DNA of 17,445 nt from positions 1 through 17,445 of the forward strand of contig JBLMZA010000165.1 in NCBI GenBank assembly GCA_050258555.1, read 5' to 3'. Below the pieces are notes generated by a model. That model saw only the letters and a program-made list of their open reading frames with translations. It ran no database searches and was not told where the DNA came from. The position numbers were made by a program, and so were the translations under genes. This document shows positions 1 through 8,512 of the stretch, in pieces. The stretch's first letter is position 1. Each line of letters starts with the position of its first letter. This stretch comes from CAISDA01 sp050258555 (GTDB taxonomy: Bacteria; Bacteroidota; Ignavibacteria; UBA10030; UBA8401).

Positions 1-30
1 GCAGGCACAATCCATCGGGCCTGCTTTTTT
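1..30 (+). terminator. Intrinsic terminator of an upstream gene outside the window
   Basis: GCAGGC (1-6) pairs perfectly with GCCTGC (19-24) across a 12-base loop, and six T residues (25-30) follow. This is the classic layout of a rho-independent terminator on the plus strand. The stem may extend to the left beyond the window edge, so its full strength cannot be judged. It separates the next gene from whatever lies upstream. Confidence 0.75.
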
Positions 31-98
31 ATTGATCGGCAAGTCTTCATGGGGAAGGACGGCTGGAAACGTGGCACTTTTCTGCCGTTTTAAGGGTT

Positions 99-113
99 TT
101 TCTTTTAAAGAAA
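99..113. promoter_or_regulatory. Short AT-rich perfect inverted repeat upstream of the lipoprotein gene
   Basis: TTTCTTT (99-105) and AAAGAAA (107-113) are perfect inverted arms around a single T, about 106 bases before the lipoprotein start. It could be an operator half-site pair or a chance AT-rich palindrome. Apart from this site and the leader hairpin, I see nothing that explains bases 31-218. Confidence 0.25.
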
Positions 114-150
114 TTCTTCGCATCTTTGATGTCGGAGATTTTCGTGCGGT

Positions 151-190
151 TGTACAGATATCCGCGGGGGATACTGTTTGAAGCTGTACA
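151..190 (+). promoter_or_regulatory. Structured leader with two competing hairpins before the lipoprotein gene
   Basis: ACAG-A-TATCC (154-163) can fold on GGATA-CTGT (169-177) around the loop GCGGG, giving nine pairs with one bulged A. Alternatively TGTACAG (151-157) pairs perfectly with CTGTACA (184-190). ACAG takes part in both folds, so they compete. The structure ends about 20 bases before the AGGAGGAG ribosome-binding site. It may act as a leader RNA switch or as a protein-binding operator (TGTACA is itself a palindrome). No known riboswitch class is recognised. Confidence 0.35.
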
Positions 191-218
191 TCGTTACCAC
201 TATCATAGAAGGAGGAGT

Positions 219-692
219 ATGAAACAACTCTTGATTTTCACAGCAGCGGTCAGCCTGCTTGCGGGCTGTTCCAGCCTCCGGCTGGAGCCGGCGGACTTTT
301 CATGGCCGGTCGAAAGCGTCCTCAAGGCCGATGCCAACGGTATGGTCGCAGAAAACCGATACGGCACCTCTTTTTCCATCAATGAACTGATGAAAAAAGA
401 GTTCGATCTGAAGGACGACGAGTCTGCCACGGCCGCAGGCGCGGACAAGACCGTCCGCGTGATCCGCGACAAGGAAGGCTATTATTACATCACGGCACCC
501 AAGTTCAAGAACGTCTATGTCTTCAGAAGCGGCGAAGGCGAGATGAAACTCTGCCGCAAAATCGAAATCGGCGAGACGCCGATGAACGATCCCAAATTCA
601 ACCAGCGCGACAGCTACATCGAGCTGCTGAACGACTCGACGACGCTCCGGCTGGATAAAGACGGAATTATGGAAGAAGGAGACAAAAAATGA
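219..692 (+). CDS. Small outer- or inner-membrane lipoprotein of unknown function
   Basis: The start at 219 is chosen because AAGGAGGAG lies just upstream and the reading from there begins with a textbook lipoprotein signal (MKQLLIFTAAVSLLAGC). The open frame runs back to 126, but those extra 31 residues are Arg/Tyr/His-rich and would bury the signal. The lipobox is LAGC with Cys17 as the lipidated residue, giving a 157-residue precursor. The mature part is polar, with short beta-prone stretches (for example residues 20-50, and a YYYIT segment followed by NVYVF) and a charged end; there is no membrane segment. I recognise no family. Its last four bases overlap the next gene (ATGA), so the two are almost certainly co-translated and their products may work together at the cell envelope. 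Confidence 0.8.
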   Translation: MKQLLIFTAAVSLLAGCSSLRLEPADFSWPVESVLKADANGMVAENRYGTSFSINELMKKEFDLKDDESATAAGADKTVRVIRDKEGYYYITAPKFKNVYVFRSGEGEMKLCRKIEIGETPMNDPKFNQRDSYIELLNDSTTLRLDKDGIMEEGDKK

Positions 693-1954
693 GACAGGTG
701 CTTGCACTGCTGACCATGGCTCTCCTGTTCGTGCGCACGGCGGATCTTGCCGCGCAATCGGATCTGGAAATCAAACAGAATTTTGAGAAGCGCCAGGCAG
801 AACTCTTAAAGGCCGCCGAAGCGGCCACGACAACCGATGAAATCAAAAAGGTTCAGGCCGATATCGACGCCTTCGAAAAGGACTTCACGCCGCATAAGGC
901 GTTTCTCGACAAGGCGCTCTATCCCGATAATTTCTCGAAGAGCCTGGAAAATCTGCGCGGCCGCGTGAGCTACAGCGCGCGACAGACGGAGGCGGTCGAA
1001 ACGCAGACGGCGAAAGCGACCGAGCTCGAAGGACAGGTCAAATCGCTCACCGAGCAGGTCGACAAGCTCACGAGCGAGAACTCGTCGATTCTCGAGCAGC
1101 TCCATGCGCTCGAAGCCGACCAGACGAAAAACCGCCGGCAGATCGAACAGCTGCGCGGACTGGTGGCGAAGCTCCAGAAGAATATCGCCGATCGCGACAA
1201 TATGATCTTCAATCTCGCGGACAGCCTGTTCCTGCAGTTCGATAAGCCGACAATGACGCCGGCCGAAGAGCGCCAGAAGATGGTGGCCTTCGAGAAGAAT
1301 AACATCCTCTCGAGCGTGAAGCGCGCCATCTCGGACAATATGACGTTCCTGCAGTCGACCACGCTCTCGGGCGAAGATGTCGTGAAGCTGAAGGAAGAGC
1401 AGCGGAAATTCGCCGGACAGTGGAAAGGCGTGGGTCCCCGTCTTGCACAGATCTACCTGCCGGCAAAGGAGAAGGCGCGCCAGGTGCCGCAGATCGATTC
1501 GCTGATCGCCGAGTGGGGACGCAAGGCCGATCAGGTCTTTTGGAAGAGCCTGAACAATGAATTCTCGCGCTATAATCTGATGGTGCAGCCGTTTAATTCC
1601 GGCGAATCGTTCTACCAGAACGTGACGCGCTACATCGACAGCCAGACGAACAATGTCGACAATAAGAAGGATGACGAGCGCTATGCGACATACCAGACGT
1701 TCGCCGATACGGTATGGGAAAAGAGGATCGAGCCGGTGTGGCTGCCGCTTCTGAAGCGCGAAGGCATCGTGACGGAAAATCAGGCGGGCGATATCCGTGC
1801 GAAGATGGATGTGTGGAAGAGCAAGGTGAAGACCACGTCGTCGCTCTGGATCTTCCTCGTGGCCGGTGTGGTGATTCTTGTGGCGATCATCCTGATTGTG
1901 AACATGAACAAGAAGCGCAAACCGGATGTGCCGCGGCCTGCGCCTGCGCCATAG
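689..1954 (+). CDS. Exported coiled-coil protein with C-terminal membrane anchor, unknown function
   Basis: The protein has 421 residues. An N-terminal signal peptide (about residues 1-22, likely cut after LAAQ) is followed by a long Glu/Lys/Gln-rich helical region (about 24-175) with heptad-like spacing, read as coiled coil. A further soluble, mostly helical region with scattered Trp (WKGVGPRL, AEWGRKADQVFWKS) follows. Near the end a single hydrophobic helix (about 385-404, WIFLVAGVVILVAIILIV) is followed by a positive NKKRK stretch and a Pro-Ala tail. With a signal peptide and a positive C-terminal flank, the bulk should lie outside the cytoplasmic membrane with a short cytoplasmic tail. 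It overlaps the upstream lipoprotein gene by ATGA and ends just before a strong terminator, so the pair forms a complete two-gene operon. No enzyme motif was found; a scaffold or envelope-spanning role is only a guess. Confidence 0.8.
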   Translation: MRQVLALLTMALLFVRTADLAAQSDLEIKQNFEKRQAELLKAAEAATTTDEIKKVQADIDAFEKDFTPHKAFLDKALYPDNFSKSLENLRGRVSYSARQTEAVETQTAKATELEGQVKSLTEQVDKLTSENSSILEQLHALEADQTKNRRQIEQLRGLVAKLQKNIADRDNMIFNLADSLFLQFDKPTMTPAEERQKMVAFEKNNILSSVKRAISDNMTFLQSTTLSGEDVVKLKEEQRKFAGQWKGVGPRLAQIYLPAKEKARQVPQIDSLIAEWGRKADQVFWKSLNNEFSRYNLMVQPFNSGESFYQNVTRYIDSQTNNVDNKKDDERYATYQTFADTVWEKRIEPVWLPLLKREGIVTENQAGDIRAKMDVWKSKVKTTSSLWIFLVAGVVILVAIILIVNMNKKRKPDVPRPAPAP

Positions 1955-1971
1955 TTAGAAGGTTCTCAAAA

Positions 1972-2004
1972 CAAAAAGACCCCCTTTCGGGGGTCTTTTT
2001 GTTT
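1972..2004. terminator. Strong bidirectional terminator between convergent genes
   Basis: GACCCCC (1978-1984) pairs with GGGGGTC (1989-1995) around a TTTC loop. The stem extends through CAAAAA/TTTTTG on both sides, so T-runs are present in either direction. It lies 17 bases after the coiled-coil gene and overlaps the stop codon (TAA, 2005-2003) of the convergent acetyltransferase gene, so it probably ends transcription of both. Confidence 0.9.
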
Positions 2005-2461
2005 ATCCGCGCTTGAGCACGAAATCCTCTTCCATCATTTCATAGGGCGTCAGCTGCATGCCGAGCTTCCGGTATGTCTGCTGCGCCACGAGATTCGCCT
2101 CCTCCACATAGAGCCGGATGCCGCAGGCGCCTTCGGCCAACGCCTCCTCTTTCATATGCTCATAGAGCGAAGAGAAGACTTTCCGTCCGCGGCAGGATTT
2201 TTCCACATAGACAGACTGCACCCACCAGAACATCCCGTTTCGCCAGTCGCTCCACTCGTATGTCACCATGAGCTGTCCGACCACGCTTCCATTGTCCTCG
2301 GCCACGATGTAGCGGCCTTTGGTTTTGTCCTCGAGCACGGCGCGCACGCCTTCTGTGACGCGCGCGCGGTCCAACACCAAATGTTCGGTTTCAAAGGCCA
2401 TGGCGATATTGAATTCGGCGATTGTTGCAAGGTCGCGGGGTTCGGCGTTACGGATGAGCAT
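2003..2461 (-). CDS. GNAT-family N-acetyltransferase
   Basis: The 152-residue protein has the usual size for a single GNAT domain, which transfers an acetyl group from acetyl-CoA to an amine. Beta-strand 4 and the acetyl-CoA pyrophosphate loop are visible at about residues 82-105 (QSVYVEKSCRGRKVFSSLY), where RGRKVF fits the family's R/Q-x-x-G-x-G/A pattern loosely. An NLVAQQTYRKLGM segment near the end matches the typical closing 'N..A...Y.k.GF' motif. The substrate cannot be deduced. The ATG at 2461 is preferred because GGGAA lies upstream at a fair distance; an in-frame ATG at 2476 has no ribosome site. The frame stays open to 2647, but that extension translates the hairpin repeats and is Cys/Phe-rich, so it is not believed. 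It is the last gene of the minus-strand run and ends at the shared terminator. Confidence 0.85.
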   Translation of the reverse strand: MLIRNAEPRDLATIAEFNIAMAFETEHLVLDRARVTEGVRAVLEDKTKGRYIVAEDNGSVVGQLMVTYEWSDWRNGMFWWVQSVYVEKSCRGRKVFSSLYEHMKEEALAEGACGIRLYVEEANLVAQQTYRKLGMQLTPYEMMEEDFVLKRG

Positions 2462-2503
2462 GGTGGAAATTCCCATATAGTAAAAAAAGAAAGATGAAGC
2501 AGG

Positions 2504-2524
2504 GGGCGAAGTGGCACTTCGCCC
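2504..2524. repeat. REP-like hairpin copy 1
   Basis: GGGCGAAGT pairs perfectly with ACTTCGCCC around the loop GGC (plus strand). TACA follows, which is TGTA before the palindrome on the minus strand. Confidence 0.8.
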
Positions 2525-2556
2525 TACATGAAAAACAAAAGCTAAGGTGAGGCAGT

Positions 2557-2577
2557 GGGCGAAGCAGCGCTTCGCCC
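2557..2577. repeat. REP-like hairpin copy 2
   Basis: GGGCGAAGC pairs perfectly with GCTTCGCCC around the loop AGC. The last stem pair is C-G where copy 1 has T-A, a paired change. CACA follows rather than TACA. Confidence 0.8.
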
Positions 2578-2614
2578 CACATGAAAAACAAAAACAAAAG
2601 CAAAAGATGAAGCA

Positions 2615-2635
2615 GGGCGAAATGGCATTTCGCCC
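2615..2635. repeat. REP-like hairpin copy 3
   Basis: GGGCGAAAT pairs perfectly with ATTTCGCCC around the loop GGC. The eighth stem pair is A-T where copies 1 and 2 have G-C, a second independent paired change. TACA follows, as in copy 1. It lies only 12 bases beyond the stop codon of the S9 peptidase. Confidence 0.8.
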
Positions 2636-2647
2636 TACACGGTGCAA

Positions 2648-4648
2648 TTATTGGCCCATGGCGTATTTCTTGAACCAGGAGACGGAGCGCTCGAGCACGT
2701 TGATGTACTGGTTGGGCTCGGTGCGCAAGCCGTGCTCTGCGCGCGGATAGACGACGAACTCCACCGTGCGCCCGAGCTCCTTCAATGCCGCATACATCTC
2801 GCGCGAATTCGAAATGTTCGTATACTGGTCTTCCGTGCCCTGCAGAATCAATGTCGGTGTGACGATGTTCTTCACATAGGTCTGCGGCGAAGTCTTGAAC
2901 CACAAATTCTGCATGTCGACCGGACGCTCCCAATAGTTGTAGCCGAAATACATCTGCTCAAACGCCGGCTGGAACGAATTGCTCCAGTCGGTGAACCACG
3001 AAAAGATGCCGTACATCGAAACGGCTGCCTTGAAGCGCGGGGTCTGCGAAATGGTCCAGTTGGTCATGTACCCGCCGTAGCTGCCGCCGGTCACGCCCAT
3101 CTTCGTGGAATCGACCATGCCCTTCGCAATGAGCGCATCGACGATGTCCATCGCGTCGCGGAAATCCGCCCCGCCGAGGTCATACCGGTTTGCCTGGCTG
3201 AACTCGTCCGTGTTGCCCGAGCCTCCGCGCACGTTCGGCATCACGGTCATCACGCCTTCCTGCGCCAGGATCTGCACGGGATAATATTGATAGAGCTTGT
3301 TGTCGAACTCTCCGAAGGGTCCGCCGTGATAGGCAAGCAGAAGGGGATATCTCGTGCCTTCCTTGTAGCCCACGGGCAGCACGACGACCGCATCGAGATC
3401 GAACTTGCCGTCGCGGCTTTTTACGGTCAAGACGCGCGATTCTCCGAATGTGAAGGGCGAAAGCTGCGCGGAAAAATTGGTGACGATATCGACCGTATTT
3501 TTCTTCAGAATCGCGAGTTCCTTGAGCGTGGTTGCGGTTTCGACGCCGAGCGCCACGGCGCCGTTTTCTGCCACGGCGATGTCGCTCACCACATACTTCG
3601 GATCGGTGAGCTTTTCGATCGAGCTGGTGGAAGGCGAGATGCGGCAGCAGATGGATGAAGTGCGCTCGTTCAGAAGCGCCACGATCGACCGGCCGTCCGG
3701 CGCCCACTCGAAGCGCGTCACGGAATAGGATGCGGCTTTCGTGAGTGAACGGACATCCGAGCCGTCTGCTTTCATGATGGAAAGCTCCGTCTTCGCAAAT
3801 TCGATATCGGGCACGGTCTGCGTGATGAAGGCGATCTGCCGGCCGTCGGGCGAAAACATGGGCTGCGTCTCGGGTCCCTTCATCTTCGTCAATTGTGTTG
3901 TGCGTCCCTTCAGATCGACCGTCCAGATGTCGTATTTCTGTTCGTCGTTGTATTCGCCCGTGTAGTTTGTCTGATAGACGAGCTTCGAGCCGTCGGGCGC
4001 CCAGGCGAGATCGGATGCGCCGCGGTCGAGCCGGCCGATCTCACGGAGCTTCCCCGATGCACGATCATACAAATAGAGCGTCTTGCCGGGCTTGGGATCG
4101 TTCGAGCTTGTCCAGTCCATTTTCTTCGAGGTGCGCTCCTCGGAGGCGTCTCGCGCCGAGTCGGTCTGCGCTTCCTCTGTGAGAATGGCGATCGATTTCC
4201 CGTCGGGCGCCCAGGCGTATTCCTCGATGCCTTCCTCGATAGCCGTTATTGCATGAGCCTCTCCGCCGTCCATCGACAGGAAGAACAGCTGCGGCGTGCC
4301 GGAATGCTTCGAGAGCGAATCGTCGAGAAACTCGCGGCGCGAAAGAAACGAGAGCGTGCGGCCATCCGGACTCCACTGCGGCGCGGTGGAGCTGGCAATG
4401 GACGATGTGAACTGGCGCGAGGAGTGCGAGGCAGCGTCGGCCACGTAGACCTGCGTGATCCACTTGCTTGATTTCGTATCGGCGCGCTTGACCGTATAGG
4501 CGATCTTGCTGCCGTCGGGCGAAATGACGGGCGACGACGGCATCTCGAGCGTTGCGTGGTCACGGGCCGTATAGGGGCGCTTCTGTGCGACGAGAAGACA
4601 GCTCAAAAGCGATACAAGGAGAAACGGGGAAATGATGCGATGTCTCAT
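2648..4648 (-). CDS. Secreted S9-family serine peptidase (prolyl oligopeptidase / acylaminoacyl-peptidase type)
   Basis: The protein has 666 residues when started at the ATG at 4648, which opens directly on a signal peptide (MRHRIISPFLLVSLLSCLLVAQ). The frame is open to 4765, but the extra residues are basic and overlap the panE gene. Residues 40-330 carry six PD40/TolB-like propeller repeats, each with an S/APDG turn (near 43, 93, 147, 217, 266 and 316). The C-terminal alpha/beta-hydrolase domain (about 410-666) shows the full triad: Ser523 in GGSYGGYM, Asp607 in QGTEDQ and His639 in AEHG. HGGP near 441 would form the oxyanion hole. Such enzymes cut short peptides or N-acylated residues in the periplasm or outside the cell. 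It lies 46 bases after panE on the same strand and is followed by the REP-like hairpins. Free amino acids from it could supply the histidine pathway, but this is inference. Confidence 0.93.
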   Translation of the reverse strand: MRHRIISPFLLVSLLSCLLVAQKRPYTARDHATLEMPSSPVISPDGSKIAYTVKRADTKSSKWITQVYVADAASHSSRQFTSSIASSTAPQWSPDGRTLSFLSRREFLDDSLSKHSGTPQLFFLSMDGGEAHAITAIEEGIEEYAWAPDGKSIAILTEEAQTDSARDASEERTSKKMDWTSSNDPKPGKTLYLYDRASGKLREIGRLDRGASDLAWAPDGSKLVYQTNYTGEYNDEQKYDIWTVDLKGRTTQLTKMKGPETQPMFSPDGRQIAFITQTVPDIEFAKTELSIMKADGSDVRSLTKAASYSVTRFEWAPDGRSIVALLNERTSSICCRISPSTSSIEKLTDPKYVVSDIAVAENGAVALGVETATTLKELAILKKNTVDIVTNFSAQLSPFTFGESRVLTVKSRDGKFDLDAVVVLPVGYKEGTRYPLLLAYHGGPFGEFDNKLYQYYPVQILAQEGVMTVMPNVRGGSGNTDEFSQANRYDLGGADFRDAMDIVDALIAKGMVDSTKMGVTGGSYGGYMTNWTISQTPRFKAAVSMYGIFSWFTDWSNSFQPAFEQMYFGYNYWERPVDMQNLWFKTSPQTYVKNIVTPTLILQGTEDQYTNISNSREMYAALKELGRTVEFVVYPRAEHGLRTEPNQYINVLERSVSWFKKYAMGQ

Positions 4649-4694
4649 GTGTGTAAGTGCACCTTGCGATGTGGATAAGTGTACAACATGTGGA

Positions 4695-5624
4695 TTACTT
4701 CGCCTCCGCCTTGCGGTGATAGGGAAGGAGGCTTGCATAGATCGTCTTGTGTATGGGCGTCGCAATCCCCTGCCCGCGCCCGAGGCGCATGACCGTGCCG
4801 CTCAAGGCTTCGAGCTCCATGGGCTTGCCGTTGATCAGATCGAAATACATCGAGGCGCGCGTTCCGCGGTCGAACCGCGCCATCGATTCGAAGACCTTCT
4901 CCTTCTCAAGCGGTTCGAGCTTCACGCCGAGCGCCATGCCGACCGATTCCGTCTCCTTCATCGCCTCGAATGTGATCATGCGCGTTTCCTCGACGTCGAG
5001 GATCTCGCCCTGCGTCAAACGGGTGAGCGCGCTGATGCCGCCCATGGAGGAGATGAAGATGAATTTCTTCCAGAGCTCGAGCGTGATGTCTTCGGCACGA
5101 TCGGCGCGTATTCCCGCCTCGTGGAACGCCTCGCCAAGCGCATGAAAGCGCTTGGAAGGCTCGCTGTTGAATGATCCATAGACGATGCGCTGGAAGCCGC
5201 CGGTCTCGAGAATTTTGCCGGGAGCGTCGATGCGAGAGGAGATATAGGCCACGCCTCCCGTCACTTCCGCATCGGGAAGGATGGGGCGGATCGTCTCTTC
5301 GTTGTCGATGCCGTTCTGGAGCGAGAGAACGAGGCTTCGTTCGCAGCCCGTGCCAAGCAACTGGCGCGCGGCCGATGCGGTATCGTACGCCTTCACGCAA
5401 AAAAGCACGCAGTCGACATTGCTTCCGGCATCGCCCGGATGCGCGATCACGCGCTCAGGCGGGACGTCGAACGCGCCCTGCGTCGAATCGACATGGAGAC
5501 CCGAATGTTTCATCGCTTCATAGTGTCGGCCGCGCGCAAGAAACCAGACCTCGTGGCCTTTCGACGCGAGTTTGGCGCCGAAGAATCCGCCGACGCCTCC
5601 TGTACCTGCTATCAGAAATTTCAT
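4695..5624 (-). CDS. panE: 2-dehydropantoate 2-reductase (ketopantoate reductase)
   Basis: The 309-residue protein is the normal length for the ApbA/PanE family, which uses NADPH to reduce ketopantoate to pantoate in pantothenate and coenzyme A synthesis. The N-terminal Rossmann motif is GTGGVGGFFG (residues 7-16). The family's key residues are in place: Asn104 in SLQNG, a Lys at 187 in the LWKKFIF segment, Ser258 in RASMYFD and Glu270 in GKPMELEAL. It starts with ATG at 5624 without a convincing ribosome site. It lies 35 bases after hutU and 46 bases before the S9 peptidase, all on the same strand, so it is probably part of one transcript. PanE paralogues with other 2-oxoacid substrates exist, so the exact substrate is likely but not proven; no other pantothenate gene is in view. 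Confidence 0.88.
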   Translation of the reverse strand: MKFLIAGTGGVGGFFGAKLASKGHEVWFLARGRHYEAMKHSGLHVDSTQGAFDVPPERVIAHPGDAGSNVDCVLFCVKAYDTASAARQLLGTGCERSLVLSLQNGIDNEETIRPILPDAEVTGGVAYISSRIDAPGKILETGGFQRIVYGSFNSEPSKRFHALGEAFHEAGIRADRAEDITLELWKKFIFISSMGGISALTRLTQGEILDVEETRMITFEAMKETESVGMALGVKLEPLEKEKVFESMARFDRGTRASMYFDLINGKPMELEALSGTVMRLGRGQGIATPIHKTIYASLLPYHRKAEAK

Positions 5625-5659
5625 AGAAAAGAAATGATGATGATGAAAAAAATAGCGGC

Positions 5660-7327
<1,668 letters not shown>

Positions 7328-7376
7328 GTGTTCGCCCGTTCAGTGTGAAAGAGGATGATGAATGAACATTGTGTGT

Positions 7377-8297
7377 CTAGCGGCGGAATTTTTTCTTCCC
7401 CGGCTTGTAATACGTCGGCGCGGGCTCGCGTTTCTGCGCGGGCTCGCGCTTCTGCGCCGGTTCCGGAATGGCGTGCGCATGGTGCGCGGTGCGTTCCTGA
7501 ATCTGCGGCGCAGGCGGAATCTCGACGGTCATCATGGGTTCGAGCGTCTTCAGCCGCTCATCGCCCTTATAATAGACGCGCTCGAGGAAGAGTCCCGAGG
7601 GCGGCGCGGTGAGCCGGGCCGCGGCATCCGACTTTTTCTCGAGCATCGATTCGACATCCTTCACGGCGAGTTTGCCGCGGCCGACTTCCGCCAGCACGCC
7701 GACGATCTGCCGTACCATCTTCCACAAAAAATGCGATCCCACGATGCGGATGAGAATGAGTTCGCCCGACTGTTTCAGCTGGATGTCCTCGACCATCACC
7801 TTCATCGATTTTTCTTCCTCGTCGTCGGCGGTGAAGGACTGGAAGTTCTTCATGCCTTCAAAGAGCGCGGCCGCGCGGCTCATGGCCGAAAAATTCAGGT
7901 CGTCCTTGATCCACCACACGAACTTCTTGCCGAATGCCGTGCGTCGCCGCGAGATCTGATAGAGGTAGCTGCGCGCCGTGGCGTCGTGCCGCGCGTGAAA
8001 ATGGCGCGGAGCCTTTTCCACTTCCAGGATGTTGATATCGGCAGGCAGGGCGTCGTTCAGCTTCATGCGCAGGATCTCGGGCGCGAGCATCGTCTCGGCC
8101 TCCAGGTGCGCCACCTGATAGAGCGCGTGCACGCCGGCGTCGGTCCTGCCCGATCCGTAGAGTTCGAAGTCGCCCGTCTTGATGATCGTCAGCAGCGCGT
8201 TGTGCAGCTCGCCCTGCACGGTCCTGGCGTTTTTCTGTATCTGCCAGCCGCTGTAGCGCGTGCCTTCATATTCGAGGTAGAGTTTGAAACGGGCCAT
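7377..8297 (-). CDS. truA: tRNA pseudouridine(38-40) synthase TruA with basic C-terminal tail
   Basis: TruA converts uridines 38-40 in the anticodon arm of many tRNAs to pseudouridine. The 306-residue protein starts at the ATG at 8297, which has AAGGA a few bases upstream; the frame also allows a TTG at 8315. The catalytic block GSGRTDAGVHA holds Asp53, and the second domain has GSHFLWKMVRQIVG and the closing GLFLERVYY block typical of TruA. About 50 extra residues follow the usual end. They are Pro/His/Lys-rich, include the repeat EPAQKREPAQKREP and end in KPGKKKFRR. This tail is probably unstructured and may aid RNA binding. It is the first gene of the minus-strand run leading into hutU. 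Confidence 0.95.
   Translation of the reverse strand: MARFKLYLEYEGTRYSGWQIQKNARTVQGELHNALLTIIKTGDFELYGSGRTDAGVHALYQVAHLEAETMLAPEILRMKLNDALPADINILEVEKAPRHFHARHDATARSYLYQISRRRTAFGKKFVWWIKDDLNFSAMSRAAALFEGMKNFQSFTADDEEEKSMKVMVEDIQLKQSGELILIRIVGSHFLWKMVRQIVGVLAEVGRGKLAVKDVESMLEKKSDAAARLTAPPSGLFLERVYYKGDERLKTLEPMMTVEIPPAPQIQERTAHHAHAIPEPAQKREPAQKREPAPTYYKPGKKKFRR
7418..7465. repeat. 18-bp tandem repeat inside the truA 3' end
   Basis: Two nearly identical 18-bp units (7418-7435 and 7436-7453, one base different) and a partial third (7454-7465) encode the six-residue repeat EPAQKR in the C-terminal tail of TruA. The unit length keeps the frame, so copy number could vary without breaking the gene. 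Confidence 0.7.
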
Positions 8298-8512
8298 TGG
8301 TCCTTGTACTTTCAATCGTGTGTGTCCGTCGATGAGACGGCAGTATCACCGTAATGTACGATACATTCTTCGAATGCACAACGCATGAGGGGCCGTTCCA
8401 TTGCATTTTGGTGTGATATTTTCGTACAATTGTTGTGCGTACCGAACGCTTCACCGGCGCGAATGAATGCATGAACCGGTGAAGAATTTTTCCACTCTCC
8501 AGAAGGAGACCT
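8298..8512. promoter_or_regulatory. Divergent promoter region between truA and the NUDIX gene
   Basis: No gene is seen in these 215 bases. On the minus strand TTGTGC (8381-8376) and TACATT (8358-8353) are 17 bases apart and could drive truA. On the plus strand TTGCAT (8401-8406) and TACAAT (8425-8430) are 18 bases apart and could drive the NUDIX gene. Both are imperfect matches to sigma-70-type boxes. Confidence 0.35.
8449..8484 (+). promoter_or_regulatory. Perfect 9-bp inverted repeat in the NUDIX leader
   Basis: CTTCACCGG (8449-8457) and CCGGTGAAG (8476-8484) are perfect inverted arms around 18 bases, with AATTTTT directly after. It sits downstream of the possible promoter and about 15 bases before the AGAAGGAGA ribosome site. 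It could be a transcription attenuator or an operator. The loop contains ATGCATGAA, which also occurs in the palindrome at 11220-11231. Confidence 0.4.

Larger units (their letters stand above)
2485..2640. repeat. Cluster of three REP-like palindromic elements
   Basis: This 186-base gap (2462-2647) between the S9 peptidase and the GNAT gene contains three copies of a roughly 53-58-base unit. Each has a GCAG-type lead-in, a perfect 9-bp stem with a 3-base loop, then YACATGAAAAACAAAA on the plus-strand side. The stem's last two base pairs differ in each copy but stay paired, meaning both arms changed together. Read on the minus strand, copies 1 and 3 begin with GTAG directly at the palindrome, and copy 2 has GTGG. 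That flank recalls REP elements mobilised by RAYT (TnpA-REP) transposases. On the minus-strand transcript the hairpins could stabilise the peptidase mRNA or reduce GNAT expression. Confidence 0.8.

Noticed and set aside
2504..2635. CRISPR-like array
   Set aside because: The repeats are palindromic throughout, only three in number, the intervening A-rich sequence is itself repeated, and no cas gene is nearby.
2462..2647. Longer GNAT reading frame extending to 2647
   Set aside because: The extension translates the hairpin repeats into Cys/Phe-rich sequence with no family resemblance; the GNAT domain begins at the ATG at 2461.
2642..3658. A 338-codon open frame on the plus strand
   Set aside because: It is antisense to the S9 peptidase catalytic domain and shows no motif; the peptidase has its full catalytic triad.
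4649..4765. Upstream extension of the S9 peptidase overlapping panE
   Set aside because: The extra 39 residues are basic and precede a clean signal peptide that starts at the ATG at 4648.
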